A stretch of DNA of 64,000 nucleotides from Luteimonas_C sp035250245 (GCA_035250245.1 DATFFH010000088.1:1-64000), one strand, 5' to 3'; positions 27,945 to 37,927 are shown, numbered from the stretch's first letter. Translations and numbers: made by a program. Notes: generated by a model not told the origin, from the letters alone.

Positions 27945-27969
27945 GGCTGTTCGCTATCCGGCTTCGGGC

Positions 27970-29538
27970 TCACACCGCGTAGCCAGCGGCTTCCAGCCGC
28001 TCGCGCAACGGACGCAAGGAGGGTTCGTAGCGCTGCCATGCGCCGACGTTGCCGCCATGGATCGCTTGCCGCACTTGCGAGCTGCTCGCCGTAGCGACCG
28101 GGGCCGTGTTGCGGGTGATGTCGATGCTGTCCTCGGCATAGGGCACGCGGAGGAATTCGGCCACGCCGCGCGCGACTCCGGCGGGGTCGGCCACCAGTTC
28201 TTCGTAGCGCACGACATGGAATGCTTCCGGCATGACGTTCTGCCAGTGCTGGCGCAGACGATCGAAACCGGCGTAATGGTCCGCCAATTCGTTCAAGGCA
28301 TAGCTGTACGGATAAGCGTCGCCGGAGAACAGTTCTTTCAAGTTCGAGAAACAGGCGTCCATCGGGTCGCGCACCAGGCACAGGAACTTGGCCTGCGGCA
28401 ACGCGCGGCGGATCAACCCGGCATTGAAGAAATTGGCCGGATTCTTGTCGACCAGATAGGCGCGGCCGGACGCGAGCGAATCGGTGCGGCGCAGATATTC
28501 GCGGCCCACCGCGGCGTGATCCAATCCGTGGAAGCTGGCCAGCGACGGTTCTTGCAAGGCACCGGCGAAGAAATGGTTGGATTCCCAGCTCACCGAGCGT
28601 GCGAAATCGTTCAACTCGCCGGCGGTCGCGACCTGTTCGTGGTTGCTGAGGATGCGCTCGAGCAAGGTGGTGCCGGTGCGGGGCATGCCGATCACGAAAA
28701 CCGGAATGCGGCCTTCGGCAGGCGTCGATTGCGCAGGCTGCGGCGCGTCGCCGAGCAGCGCTTCGATGCGCCGCACCTGCTCGGCCGAATCGAACCGGAA
28801 CGAGCCGCGCATCAAGGCGGCGCCCTCCTCCAGCTCGGCCCAGGCCTGGGCCGTGTCGCCCGCGTCGTCCAGTTCCTTGAACAAGGCGTAGCACAGGTGC
28901 ACGCGTTCCAGCGACGGCGCGGTCTGCGCCTTGGCGCGGCGGATGCGATCGACGCGGCTTCCCGGCGGGTCCGCTTTCTGGTGATATGCCAACGACCAAT
29001 GCGCATACGCGTAGTCGGGTGCCAATGCCAGGCATTTCTCGTATTCGGCGGTGGCCTCGTCCATGCGCCCGCAATAGCGCAGCGCATTGGCGCGCGAATA
29101 GCTCAGCAGATGATGGCCGCGCACATGGCGCAGGGCTTCGTCGATCAGGCGCAGTGATTGTTCGTATTCCTCGATCAGCCATAGGTGCTGCGAAAGCACT
29201 GGCGACTGCCCCAGCACTTCGCGGCTGGTCCAATCCGCATTCACGATCAAGTCTCGAACCGCATTGCGCTCGTCGAAGGAAAGCAGCCGCAAGGTCACGA
29301 ACGGCAGCGTCTTCCAGTCGTTTTTTTCTACGACCGCCTTGGCCGCGCTCAGCGCGTGCAAGCGCGAGGCGCGGTACTGGTCGGACAGCTGATCCAGCCG
29401 GGACAAGCGCAACCAGGCGCCGGCCTGGGCGGCGTCCAGTTGCAGGATGGATTCGTATTGGGCACGGGCCCCTTCCGGGTTGCGGGCGGCCTCGAGGGCC
29501 TGGGCTTGCGCCCAGTGTTGCGCGATTTGCTGCCGCAT
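27970..29538 (-). CDS. TPR-sulfotransferase 2
   Basis: Same architecture and length (522 aa) as its neighbour. TPR region to about residue 245 (GRMDEATAEYEKCLALAPDY); sulfotransferase P-loop VIGMPRTGTTLLERIL; 3'-phosphate motif LVRDPMDACFSNLKELFSG. It is closest to paralogue 3 (33108-34679): both share ANALRY, YAHWSLAYHQK or its near variant, ALFKE and DDAGDT. The start lies 55 bp after the strong terminator of TonB receptor 1, so expression probably depends on read-through or an unseen promoter. No signal peptide; cytoplasmic action presumed. Confidence 0.85.
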   Translation of the reverse strand: MRQQIAQHWAQAQALEAARNPEGARAQYESILQLDAAQAGAWLRLSRLDQLSDQYRASRLHALSAAKAVVEKNDWKTLPFVTLRLLSFDERNAVRDLIVNADWTSREVLGQSPVLSQHLWLIEEYEQSLRLIDEALRHVRGHHLLSYSRANALRYCGRMDEATAEYEKCLALAPDYAYAHWSLAYHQKADPPGSRVDRIRRAKAQTAPSLERVHLCYALFKELDDAGDTAQAWAELEEGAALMRGSFRFDSAEQVRRIEALLGDAPQPAQSTPAEGRIPVFVIGMPRTGTTLLERILSNHEQVATAGELNDFARSVSWESNHFFAGALQEPSLASFHGLDHAAVGREYLRRTDSLASGRAYLVDKNPANFFNAGLIRRALPQAKFLCLVRDPMDACFSNLKELFSGDAYPYSYALNELADHYAGFDRLRQHWQNVMPEAFHVVRYEELVADPAGVARGVAEFLRVPYAEDSIDITRNTAPVATASSSQVRQAIHGGNVGAWQRYEPSLRPLRERLEAAGYAV

Positions 29539-29593
29539 GAACCGGTCCGGAAAGGCTAGCCCTTAAGCATAACCGGAGCGGCGCCGGGCGCAT

Positions 29594-29622
29594 AAAAAAC
29601 GGCCGCCCCGAAGGACGGCCGT
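29594..29622 (-). terminator. Strong intrinsic terminator between receptor 1 and sulfotransferase 2
   Basis: Ten-bp stem ACGGCCGTCC/GGGCGGCCGT capped by TTCG and followed by TTTTT. It stands 29 bp after the receptor stop and 55 bp before the sulfotransferase start. An equivalent terminator occupies the same place in the second cassette. Confidence 0.9.
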
Positions 29623-29651
29623 AGTCTTGCCTAACGCGGTCTTGCGGTGGA

Positions 29652-32600
29652 TCAGAAGTCGTACTGCACCATGAAACGGACTTGACGCGGCGCCTGCCAG
29701 GTGAGCGGCAGCAGGTAGGTCTGATTCGGCAGACCGGTCGCGCGGATTTCCGCGGTCTCGTTCACCGAAGTGACCTTGCGCGAGTTCAGCACGTTGAAGA
29801 CGTCCATCTTCAGCGTGAGGCCCTCGGCCCAGTTCGGCGTGTAGGCGACATTCAGATCCAACTGGTTGGTCCACGGCAGGCGGCCGGCGGTGCCGCGCGG
29901 ACGGGCCACGGAGTCGCCGGTCTTGGCATCGCCGCTCGGGCTGCAACGCATGAACGACGAGCCGTACGGATGCGGCGCGTAAACCGGACCGGCATTCAGA
30001 TCGAGCACACCGAAGCAGTTCAGCGGACGGCCCGACTGAACCAGCAGGTTGGCGCCCACCGCCCACTCCTCGGTCAGCTGGTAGTTGCCGAACAGCTTCA
30101 GGCTGTGGCGACGGTCGTTCGGCAGGTAGCCGTAGGTATCCGTCATCAGTTCGATGTAGTCGAAGTCCTGGGTGGTGCTGGTGTCGCCCTGGCCGATGTC
30201 CGACTTCACGCCGCCTTCGGTGTTGCCCTTCGACTTGGCGTAGGTGTACGAACCCTGCAGGAAGAACTTGTCCCAGTTGCCGTCGAAGAAGACTTCGAGC
30301 GCGGAGTACGTACGCTTGGCCTTAGGCGACAGGACCGAACCCGGAACCGTGGTGCTCTCGAAGTTGCCGTCGTTGAAGAAGTCCGTGACCCATACCGCGT
30401 CTTCGCCCGGGTTGAACATGCGGCAGTACGGGAAGCCCGGGCTCGGCAGCACGGCCTCGCGGCCGCCGCGCAACCAATGGCCGTCGACGTTCTCGAAGCC
30501 CGCGGCGGTCAGCAGCGCGCCGGCGTCGCAGTTGTCGTCGATCGCCGCCTTCAGGTCGCGGAAGATGCCGCGCACGCCGATCGAGAAATGATCGGTCAGC
30601 TGCTTCTGGAACCCCAGGATGTACTCGTCCTGGTACATGGGGTCGAGGTTCTTCGAAGCGATCGCCTGCGGCGACTTCGCGAAGCCGTCTTCACCGTTGT
30701 TGAATATCTGGTCGCCGTTGGAAACCAGGCCGGTCGGCTCACCCGTGACCGGGTCGACGCCGGTGAAGGTGAAGGTCTCGGTGCTGAAGATCGAAGCCGA
30801 GGCACCGCGGACGGCCACGCTCGGGGTGAGCGGCAGCGCGTAACGGCCGGCGTTACCGAACACCTTGAAGCTGGAGTCGCCGAACACGTCCCACGAGAAG
30901 CCCAGACGCGGACCGAACTGGTCCTTGATCTTGACGTAGGTCTGGCCGATGCCGTTGATGTTCTCGAAGGTATCCCAACGGCCGCCGATGTAGGCGATGA
31001 AGTTGTCGGTGATGTTCCAGCTGTCTTCGATGTAGTAGGCGTGCTGCTTGACCTTTACCGTCGCGCCTTGGCTGAAGATCTGCTTCTGCACGATGTCGGT
31101 ATCGTCGGATCCGTCCAGCGGAGTGCCGTTGTCGTCAGCGGTCAGGTAGGTCCACTGATAGCCGCCTTCCAGCGCCACACCGGCGATCGACTCATAGTCG
31201 TCGCGATCGTAGCCGAAGCGGATCAGGTGGTCGCCCAGCTGCCATTCTGCGTCGAGGCGATACTGCTTGCGCACGTCGCCCGAATCGAGGCGATTGAGCT
31301 GGCCGCCGCTGATGTTACAGGAGCTCGTATATAACCCGGTCACATCCTGACGGGGTCCACCGCGGCCATCGACCACGATCGGACAGCCCGGCTGGTCCGG
31401 ATTGTGGATGTTGCCGTCGTAGGAAGCGACCGAGCCGTCCGGGCCGATCAGCTTCTGCGCGCGCGAGAATTCGCCGCGGCCGGCCAGCGCCGACAGAGTG
31501 AAGGTGTCGGTCAGATAGCCGGTGTACTTCAGGACGTAGTTCTCGCCGCCCTGCTCGTTGTAAGTCGTACCGATGAAGTTGAAGCGGTCGGTTTCGCCCG
31601 GGGTGTTGTTGTAGGTGTCGATGTACTGCTTGGACTTGTCCGAGAACCCGGTGAACTCGAGGATGTGGTTGTCGGTGATGTTCCAGTCCATCTTCAACAG
31701 CCACTTCGGATTCTTCTGCTCCGTCGCGGTGTTCTGGTCCGTGTTCACGGCGCCCCAGGCGTCGTTGTTCTGCTTGCCGTAAGAGATCAAGGCGTAAGCG
31801 AACAGCTTGTCCTTGACCAGCGCGCCGCTGGCCCAAGCGTTGGCGGTGTACTGCCAGCCGTTGTCCTTCGAGTTGTTGCTGCGCAGCCGGCCGAAATTGG
31901 GCGACAGCGGGTTGGAGATGTAAGCGTCCGGGTTGGTCTCGGTCAGCTCTTCCGGCGTGTAGTACACGTTGCCGCCGGCGTGGAACTCGTTGGTGCCGCG
32001 CTTGGTGATCTGGTTGATCACGCCGCCCAGCGAACGACCGAATTCGGCGCCGTAGCCGCCGGTCTTGATCTGCTGCTCGGCGATCGCCTCGAACGGCACC
32101 TGCGCGAAGTTCAGGCTGCGGAACGAGTTGGTGATGTTGAAGCCGTTGATGTAGTACTGGTTCTCGGCGACGGACGAACCGCCGAACGAGGCCAGGTTGC
32201 CGAACGCGCCGTCGCCGCGGACGGTGCCCGGGGCCAGCAGCGCCACCGCGGTGGTGTTCTGCGCGACCGGGATCTTCTTGATCTGCTCGGCGGTCAGGAT
32301 CGTGGTCGACTCCACCGACGAGATGTCGATCGGGTTGACCGCGCCGCTGCCGACGACCGTCACCGTGTCCAGCGTCTGGGCGTCGCCGCCACCGGCGGCC
32401 ACGAAATCGACGTTCTGGGTGCCGCCGACGCTCACATTGACCGTGCGCGGGCTGCCGTTGTTGCGAGAGACCGTGTACTGGCCGGTCGGCAACTGGGCGA
32501 AGCGGTAGGTACCGTCTGCGCCCACGGTGATGGTGCGGGTGAAGCCCGTCGCCGGATTGCTGACGGTGATGGTGTCGCCGGCGGTAGCGCGACCGCCTAC

Positions 32601-32708
32601 CGCACCGGCGGTATTGGTCTGCGCCTGGACGGCGCCCACGAAGCTCAGACCGAGTGCAACGGTCAGTGCGCTCCGCTTCAAGCCTTGGACAAGGTGCTTA
32701 GAAGCCAT
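29652..32708 (-). CDS. Oar-like TonB-dependent receptor 1
   Basis: Outer-membrane transporter of 1018 aa. Signal peptide ends VQAQ (about 1-29); a carboxypeptidase-regulatory-like (Ig) domain follows (about 30-100; GDTITVSNPATGFTRTITVGADGTYRF); a TonB-box-like DTVTVVG; then the plug (EQIKKIPVAQNTTAVALLAPG, YGAEFGRSLGGVINQITKRGTNEFHAG) and a 22-strand-type barrel ending RQVRFMVQYDF with terminal Phe. ATG 32708 has GGGGGT at good distance. It is highly similar to receptor 2 with differences in extracellular loops. The ligand is unknown. The partner genes are TPR-sulfotransferases. Confidence 0.92.
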   Translation of the reverse strand: MASKHLVQGLKRSALTVALGLSFVGAVQAQTNTAGAVGGRATAGDTITVSNPATGFTRTITVGADGTYRFAQLPTGQYTVSRNNGSPRTVNVSVGGTQNVDFVAAGGGDAQTLDTVTVVGSGAVNPIDISSVESTTILTAEQIKKIPVAQNTTAVALLAPGTVRGDGAFGNLASFGGSSVAENQYYINGFNITNSFRSLNFAQVPFEAIAEQQIKTGGYGAEFGRSLGGVINQITKRGTNEFHAGGNVYYTPEELTETNPDAYISNPLSPNFGRLRSNNSKDNGWQYTANAWASGALVKDKLFAYALISYGKQNNDAWGAVNTDQNTATEQKNPKWLLKMDWNITDNHILEFTGFSDKSKQYIDTYNNTPGETDRFNFIGTTYNEQGGENYVLKYTGYLTDTFTLSALAGRGEFSRAQKLIGPDGSVASYDGNIHNPDQPGCPIVVDGRGGPRQDVTGLYTSSCNISGGQLNRLDSGDVRKQYRLDAEWQLGDHLIRFGYDRDDYESIAGVALEGGYQWTYLTADDNGTPLDGSDDTDIVQKQIFSQGATVKVKQHAYYIEDSWNITDNFIAYIGGRWDTFENINGIGQTYVKIKDQFGPRLGFSWDVFGDSSFKVFGNAGRYALPLTPSVAVRGASASIFSTETFTFTGVDPVTGEPTGLVSNGDQIFNNGEDGFAKSPQAIASKNLDPMYQDEYILGFQKQLTDHFSIGVRGIFRDLKAAIDDNCDAGALLTAAGFENVDGHWLRGGREAVLPSPGFPYCRMFNPGEDAVWVTDFFNDGNFESTTVPGSVLSPKAKRTYSALEVFFDGNWDKFFLQGSYTYAKSKGNTEGGVKSDIGQGDTSTTQDFDYIELMTDTYGYLPNDRRHSLKLFGNYQLTEEWAVGANLLVQSGRPLNCFGVLDLNAGPVYAPHPYGSSFMRCSPSGDAKTGDSVARPRGTAGRLPWTNQLDLNVAYTPNWAEGLTLKMDVFNVLNSRKVTSVNETAEIRATGLPNQTYLLPLTWQAPRQVRFMVQYDF

Positions 32709-32787
32709 TGTGTAACCCCCATTGGGACTGTTGACCTGAAATAACTGCAAGTGGAGTCAGGGCCGAAATAGCGGCATGACCGGCCGA

Positions 32788-32816
32788 CTATAGGGCAGTC
32801 AACAAATCCTTAACAA
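32788..32816 (-). promoter_or_regulatory. Promoter of TonB receptor 1
   Basis: TTGTTA (32816-32811) and TATAGT (32793-32788) with an 18-bp spacer. The spacer start and the following GTCGGCCGGTCATGCCG are shared with receptor 2, so the promoter region was duplicated with the gene and kept. Confidence 0.7.
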
Positions 32817-33107
32817 GGTTTTTTTCTTGTTAATCAACGACATACGCTCATGCATCAAGGCTTGCTTGTGCTTCTGGTCACCCCGTCTAAAGTCATGAAT
32901 TTTGACCCGGATTAAAACTGTCGTATCGATTTTAGGGCGGTTGAAGGTGTTGATATCAAAAACTTATAGGCCGAAAGTCACGCATCAATCTAAACGGAAC
33001 CTGAGCCATCGGCATGACTCGATTCGTCGGATTTCTTAGTTGAAGCAGGCCGGAATGTTGCAGGCCGTCATGATTTGGGCACGCTTTCCCCGGAAATCGC
33101 CGGACGG
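32817..33107. other. AT-richer spacer upstream of receptor 1
   Basis: About 290 bp between the receptor 1 promoter and the end of TPR-sulfotransferase 3. It is less GC-rich than the flanks, begins with TTTTTTTCTTGTTAA and has no convincing ORF or RNA. It may hold regulator sites or a weak terminator for the upstream gene. Confidence 0.4.
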
Positions 33108-34679
33108 TCAATGAAAGCCGGCGCTTTCCAGCCGGGCTCGCAAGGGTTCGAGGTATTCGCCGTAGCGGCGCCAAGCGCCGACGCCGCGCGCATGGATGGG
33201 TTGCCTGACTTGCGAAGAGCTGGCCGTCGACACCGGCGCGGCGTTCCGCGTGATGTCGATGCATTGCGCTTCGAAAGGCAGCCCGCAGAAAGACATCAGC
33301 GCGCGAGCGGTTTCGGCGGGGTCCGTCACCAAGCGCTCGTATTCGACGACATGGAAGCGGTCGGGCGCGAGTTCGGCCCAATGCCGGCGCAGCCGATCGA
33401 AACGGGCGTAGTGTCGGGCGAGTTCGTCCAGATCGTAGCTGTAGCCGTAAACCTGGCTGGGGAAGAGCTCTTTGAGGTTGGAGAAGCATGCGTCCATCGG
33501 CGATCGGGTCATGCACAACACCTTCGCGCGCGGCAGCGCCCGAAGGATGTGCCCGACATGGACGAAGTTCATCGGATGCTTGTCGATGAAGAAGGGCTTG
33601 CCCTTGGCCCTGTACCGCGTGCGTTCCGCATAGCGGCGCCCCACTCGCGACGGATCGATATCCATCAGGGCCGAAACGGCGGAAGGTTTGATGAAATCGG
33701 CCAGGAACCTGTCCGATTCGAAGGACAATGCCGCGCCGAAATCGCGCAATTCTCCCGCCGCGGCGACCAGGCTGTGCGCCCCCAAGATCCGTTCGAGCAG
33801 CGTGGTGCCGGTCCTTGGCATCCCGACGACGAAAAGCGGTGTCGCTTCTGATCCGTCTTCGCCGCGGGCATCCGCATACGCGCCCATGTTCTCTCGGAGC
33901 AAAGCTTCGAAGCCTGCTTCCTCTTCAGCCGCATCGTACGGGACCGACGTACGTTTGATCGCCATCCCCGCACTCAGGTGGCTCCAAGCCTGGTCCGTAT
34001 CGCCCGCATCGTCGTACTCCTTGAACAACGCGTAGTGCAGGTAAACCCGCTCGGATTCTTCTGCGCAGGCATTCAGGGCCGCACGCAAGCGGTCGATCCT
34101 GGCGCCGGGCACGGCCGATTTCTGGTGATAGGCCAACGACCAATGGGCTAGCGGATAACCGGGCCGCATTGCCAAACAACGTTCGTACTCGGCCGAGGCT
34201 TCGTCCGCACGGCCGGCATAGCGCAGCGCATTGGCCCGCGCGTAACTCGATGCCGGGTCGAGCATGCCGGCGGCAATCGCCGCTTCGGCCAAGCGAAGCC
34301 CTTCCGGAATGCAGTCGCCTAGGCAGAGGTATTGCGACAAAGCCGGCGCGCCGGCCAGTACGGCGCGCGACGACCAGTCGGCGCCGAGGATCAGGTCGCA
34401 GGCCTGGGCATGCTCGTCGAAAGTGAGCAAGCGCCGCGCGACGGGTACCAAATCTTCCCAACGCCCGCGCGTAACGGTTGCGACCATGTCCAGGGCATGC
34501 TCGCGCGCGCGCCGATACTGGCCTGCCTCCTGCTCCATGAGCGACAAGCGCATCCGCACGTACAACCGGTGCGGATCTTCCGCCAATAGCGTTTCGTAGA
34601 TCGTCTTGGCCGCTGCCGTTTGGCCGCGGTTTTCGAGCATGCGCGCTTCGCGCCAACGTTGTTCGAAACTTTGCTGCAT
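33108..34679 (-). CDS. TPR-sulfotransferase 3
   Basis: A 523-aa paralogue of the two sulfotransferases at 26-29.5 kb. TPR region first (TAAAKTIYETLLAEDPHRLY, DEASAEYERCLAMRPGYPLA), then the P-loop VVGMPRTGTTLLERIL and the 3'-phosphate motif. In this copy the latter reads MTRSPMDACFSNL, with Ser for the Asp seen in the other two (RDP). ATG 34679 gives the same length as its paralogues; the frame runs on upstream through the terminator and that part is not coding. It follows TonB receptor 2 by the same arrangement as in cassette 1. Confidence 0.85.
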   Translation of the reverse strand: MQQSFEQRWREARMLENRGQTAAAKTIYETLLAEDPHRLYVRMRLSLMEQEAGQYRRAREHALDMVATVTRGRWEDLVPVARRLLTFDEHAQACDLILGADWSSRAVLAGAPALSQYLCLGDCIPEGLRLAEAAIAAGMLDPASSYARANALRYAGRADEASAEYERCLAMRPGYPLAHWSLAYHQKSAVPGARIDRLRAALNACAEESERVYLHYALFKEYDDAGDTDQAWSHLSAGMAIKRTSVPYDAAEEEAGFEALLRENMGAYADARGEDGSEATPLFVVGMPRTGTTLLERILGAHSLVAAAGELRDFGAALSFESDRFLADFIKPSAVSALMDIDPSRVGRRYAERTRYRAKGKPFFIDKHPMNFVHVGHILRALPRAKVLCMTRSPMDACFSNLKELFPSQVYGYSYDLDELARHYARFDRLRRHWAELAPDRFHVVEYERLVTDPAETARALMSFCGLPFEAQCIDITRNAAPVSTASSSQVRQPIHARGVGAWRRYGEYLEPLRARLESAGFH

Positions 34680-34726
34680 GTCGGGCTCCGCCGCTCCGAC
34701 AAGGATAACCGGCCGCGCATCCGCAT

Positions 34727-34753
34727 AAAAAAACGGCCGCCCGGAGGCGGCCG
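34727..34753 (-). terminator. Strong intrinsic terminator between receptor 2 and sulfotransferase 3
   Basis: Stem ACGGCCGCC/GGCGGCCGT with loop TCCG and a run of seven T. It lies 24 bp after the receptor stop and 47 bp before the sulfotransferase start, the same layout as 29594-29622. Confidence 0.9.
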
Positions 34754-34777
34754 TCAATGGTCAACAGTCTATGGATC

Positions 34778-37700
34778 TTAGAAGTCGTACTGAACCATGA
34801 AGCGGACCTGGCGCGGAGCCTGGAACGAAGCCGGCAGCAGGTAGGTCTGCGACGGGTTGCCCGTGGCGGCCACTTCTGCGGTTTCGGTCACCGAGGTCAC
34901 CTTCTGCGAGTTCAGGACGTTGAAGATGTCCATCTTCAGCGTCAGTCCCTCGGCCCAGTTGGGCGTGTAGGCGACGTTCAGGTCCAGCTGGCTGGTCCAG
35001 GGCAGGCGACCGGCGGTACCACGCGGACGAGCAACCACGGTGGGGTCATTGGAGCCACCAGCCGTCGTCGTGCCACAACGCATGAACGACGAACCGTACG
35101 GATGCGGGTTGTAGTTCGTCTCATTCGGCGTGCCGTCGCCATCCGTGTCGCCCTGCTCCGGCGACAGCGGATTGCGATCGAGCACACCGAAACAGTTCAA
35201 CGGACGGCCCGACTGCACCAGCACGTTGGCGCCGATCGCCCACTCGTCGGTCATCTGGTAGCTGCCGAAGAGTTTCAGGCTATGGCGACGGTCGTTCGGC
35301 AGGTACCCGTACGTGTCGGTGGTCAGCTCGATGTAGTCGAAGTCTTGGGTGACGTTGGTATCGGCCTGGCCGATGTCCGACTTCACGCCGCCTTCGGTGT
35401 TGCCCTTGGACTTGGCGTAGGTGTACGAACCCTGCAGGAAGAACTTGTCCCAGTTGCCGTCGAAGAAGACTTCAAGCGCGGAGTACGTACGCTTGGCCTT
35501 AGGCGACAGGCGGGCGCCCGGGATCGTGTTGGTGGTCCACGTACCGTTGTTCAGCAGGTCGGTTTCGAAGACGGCGTCTTCGCCCGGGTTGAACATGCGG
35601 CAGTACGGGAAGCCGGAGCTCGGCAGCGCAGCGATTTCGCCCGCACCATTGACGAACGCGTGCTCGGTATCCGAATACTCGAAGCCATTCGCTTCCAAGA
35701 TGGCGGTGTAGTCGCAGTTGTCGTCGATCGCAGCCTTCAGGTCGCGGAAGATGCCGCGCACGCCCATCGAGAAGTGGTCGGTCAGCTGCTTCTGGAAGCC
35801 CAGGATGTATTCGTCCTGGTACATCGGGTCGAGATTCTTCGACGCGATGGCACGCGCAGCCTTCGGCTGTCCGTCTTCGCCGTTCAGGTAACGGAAATTG
35901 CCACGCGAAGTCAGGCCAGTCGGCTCGCCGGTGACCGGGTCGACACCGGTGAACAGGAAGTCTTCGCGGCTGAACAGCGACGCGGAAGCGCCGCGGACGG
36001 CCACGCTCGGAGTCAGCGGCAGCGCGTAGCGGCCGGCGTTACCGAACACCTTGAAGGTCGAATCGCCGAACACGTCCCACGAGAAGCCCAGGCGCGGACC
36101 GAACTGGTTGTCGATCTTGACGTAGGTGGCGCCCTGGCCGTTGATGTTCTCGAAGGTATCCCAACGGCCGCCGATGTAGGCGATGAAGTTGTCGGTGATG
36201 TTCCAGCTGTCTTCGATGTAGTAAGCGTGCTGCTTGACCTTGACCGTCGAACCTTGGCTGAAATACTGCTGCCGCGCGACATCGAAGTCGTCATCCGTCA
36301 TGCCGGGGTTCGGCGAACCGGGGCCCGTCTGGGTATCGGGCAAGCCATTCGGGCCGTTGCTGGTCAGGAAGGTCCACTGATAACCGCCTTCGATCGCCAC
36401 GCCGGCGATCGACTCGTAGTCGTCGCGGTCGTAGCCGAAGCGGAGCAGGTGATCGCCCAGCTGCCATTCGGCGTCGACGCGGAACTGTTCGCGCTTGTCG
36501 CCGGAATCCTTACGGTTCAGCTGGCCGCCGCTGACGTTACAGGTGCTGCGATAGGCGCCGGTGGCGCCGACGCGGTAACCCGGACGGCTGTCGATGATGA
36601 CCGGGCAGCCGGGCTGCGCCGGCGCATTGATGTTGCCGTCATAGGTGATGTGGCGGCCGTCCGGAGCGATCAGTTCGGTCGCGCGCGAGAATTCGCCGCG
36701 GCCGCCGAGCACCGACAGGGTGAAGTTGTCGGTCAGGTAGCCGGTGTACTTCAGGACGTAGTTCTCGCCGCCCTGCTCGTTGAGCGTGGTGCCGAGGAAT
36801 CGGGTGCGGTTGAGCACGCCGGTGTCGTTGAGGTAGCTGTCGACGTACTGCTTCTGCTTATCCGAGAAGCCGGTGAACTCGAGGATGTGGTTGTCGGTGA
36901 TGTTCCAGTCCAACTTCACCAGCCACTTCGGGCTCTTGGTCTCGGTGGCGGTGTTGCCGGTGGCCAGCACGCTGCCGTAGGTGTCTTGTTCCTGCTTGTT
37001 GTAGGAGATCAAGCCATAGGCGAACAGCTTGTCCTTGACCAGCGCGCCGCTGGCCCAGACGTTGGCGGTGTACTGCCAGCCGTTGTCCTTCGAATTGTCG
37101 CTGCGCAGGGTGCCGAAGCTGTCCGGGTTCAGCGGGTTCGAATAGAACGTGTTCTTGGTTTCTTCGGTCAGATCTTCCGGAATGTAATAAACATTGCCGC
37201 CGGCGTGGAACTCGTTGGTGCCGCGCTTGGTGATCTGGTTGATCACGCCGCCCAGCGAACGGCCGAATTCGGCGCCGTAACCGCCGGTCTTGATCTGCTG
37301 CTCGGCGACCGCTTCGAACGGCACCGCGGCGAAGTTCAAACCGCGGAACGAGTTGGTGATGTTGAAGCCGTTGATGTAGTACTGGTTTTCGGCGACGGAC
37401 GAACCGCCGAACGAGGCCAGGTTGCCGAACGCCGCGTCGCCGCGGACGGTACCCGGAGCCAGCAGCGCCACCGCGGTGGTGTTCTGCGCGACCGGGATCT
37501 TCTTGATCTGCTCGGCGGTCAGGATCGTGGTCGACTCCACCGACGAGATGTCGATCGGATTGACCGCGCCGGTGCCGACGACCGTCACGGTGTCGAGGGT
37601 CTGCGCACCGTCAGCCGCCACGAAGTCGATGTTGGCGTTGGTGCCCACATTGACGGTGACGTTGCGCGGGCTGCCGTTGTTGCGGGTGATCGTGTACTGA

Positions 37701-37927
37701 CCGGTCGGCAGCTGGGCGAAACGGTAGCTGCCGTCCGCTCCCACGGTGATGGTACGGGTGAAGCCGGTAGCCGGATTGGTGACCGTGATGGTGTCGCCAG
37801 ACGCCGCACGACCAGTGACCGCACCGGCGGTATTGGTCTGCGCCTGGACGCCGCCGACGAAGCTCAGACCGAGTGCAACGGTCAGCGCGCTCCGCTTCAG
37901 GCCTTTGGCAAGGTTGTTAGAAGCCAT
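34778..37927 (-). CDS. Oar-like TonB-dependent receptor 2
   Basis: Outer-membrane receptor of 1049 aa, paralogous to receptor 1 along its whole length: signal peptide ending VQAQ, carboxypeptidase-regulatory-like domain, DTVTVVG TonB box, plug and barrel ending MVQYDF. Differences cluster in loops, for example an insertion near NPLSPEQGDTDGDGTPNETN, which resembles an acidic calcium-binding loop, and SNGPNGLPDTQTGPGSP. The start has the same GGGGGTTACA leader as receptor 1. It was probably the parent or sister of receptor 1 in a duplication that also copied a sulfotransferase. Confidence 0.92.
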   Translation of the reverse strand: MASNNLAKGLKRSALTVALGLSFVGGVQAQTNTAGAVTGRAASGDTITVTNPATGFTRTITVGADGSYRFAQLPTGQYTITRNNGSPRNVTVNVGTNANIDFVAADGAQTLDTVTVVGTGAVNPIDISSVESTTILTAEQIKKIPVAQNTTAVALLAPGTVRGDAAFGNLASFGGSSVAENQYYINGFNITNSFRGLNFAAVPFEAVAEQQIKTGGYGAEFGRSLGGVINQITKRGTNEFHAGGNVYYIPEDLTEETKNTFYSNPLNPDSFGTLRSDNSKDNGWQYTANVWASGALVKDKLFAYGLISYNKQEQDTYGSVLATGNTATETKSPKWLVKLDWNITDNHILEFTGFSDKQKQYVDSYLNDTGVLNRTRFLGTTLNEQGGENYVLKYTGYLTDNFTLSVLGGRGEFSRATELIAPDGRHITYDGNINAPAQPGCPVIIDSRPGYRVGATGAYRSTCNVSGGQLNRKDSGDKREQFRVDAEWQLGDHLLRFGYDRDDYESIAGVAIEGGYQWTFLTSNGPNGLPDTQTGPGSPNPGMTDDDFDVARQQYFSQGSTVKVKQHAYYIEDSWNITDNFIAYIGGRWDTFENINGQGATYVKIDNQFGPRLGFSWDVFGDSTFKVFGNAGRYALPLTPSVAVRGASASLFSREDFLFTGVDPVTGEPTGLTSRGNFRYLNGEDGQPKAARAIASKNLDPMYQDEYILGFQKQLTDHFSMGVRGIFRDLKAAIDDNCDYTAILEANGFEYSDTEHAFVNGAGEIAALPSSGFPYCRMFNPGEDAVFETDLLNNGTWTTNTIPGARLSPKAKRTYSALEVFFDGNWDKFFLQGSYTYAKSKGNTEGGVKSDIGQADTNVTQDFDYIELTTDTYGYLPNDRRHSLKLFGSYQMTDEWAIGANVLVQSGRPLNCFGVLDRNPLSPEQGDTDGDGTPNETNYNPHPYGSSFMRCGTTTAGGSNDPTVVARPRGTAGRLPWTSQLDLNVAYTPNWAEGLTLKMDIFNVLNSQKVTSVTETAEVAATGNPSQTYLLPASFQAPRQVRFMVQYDF

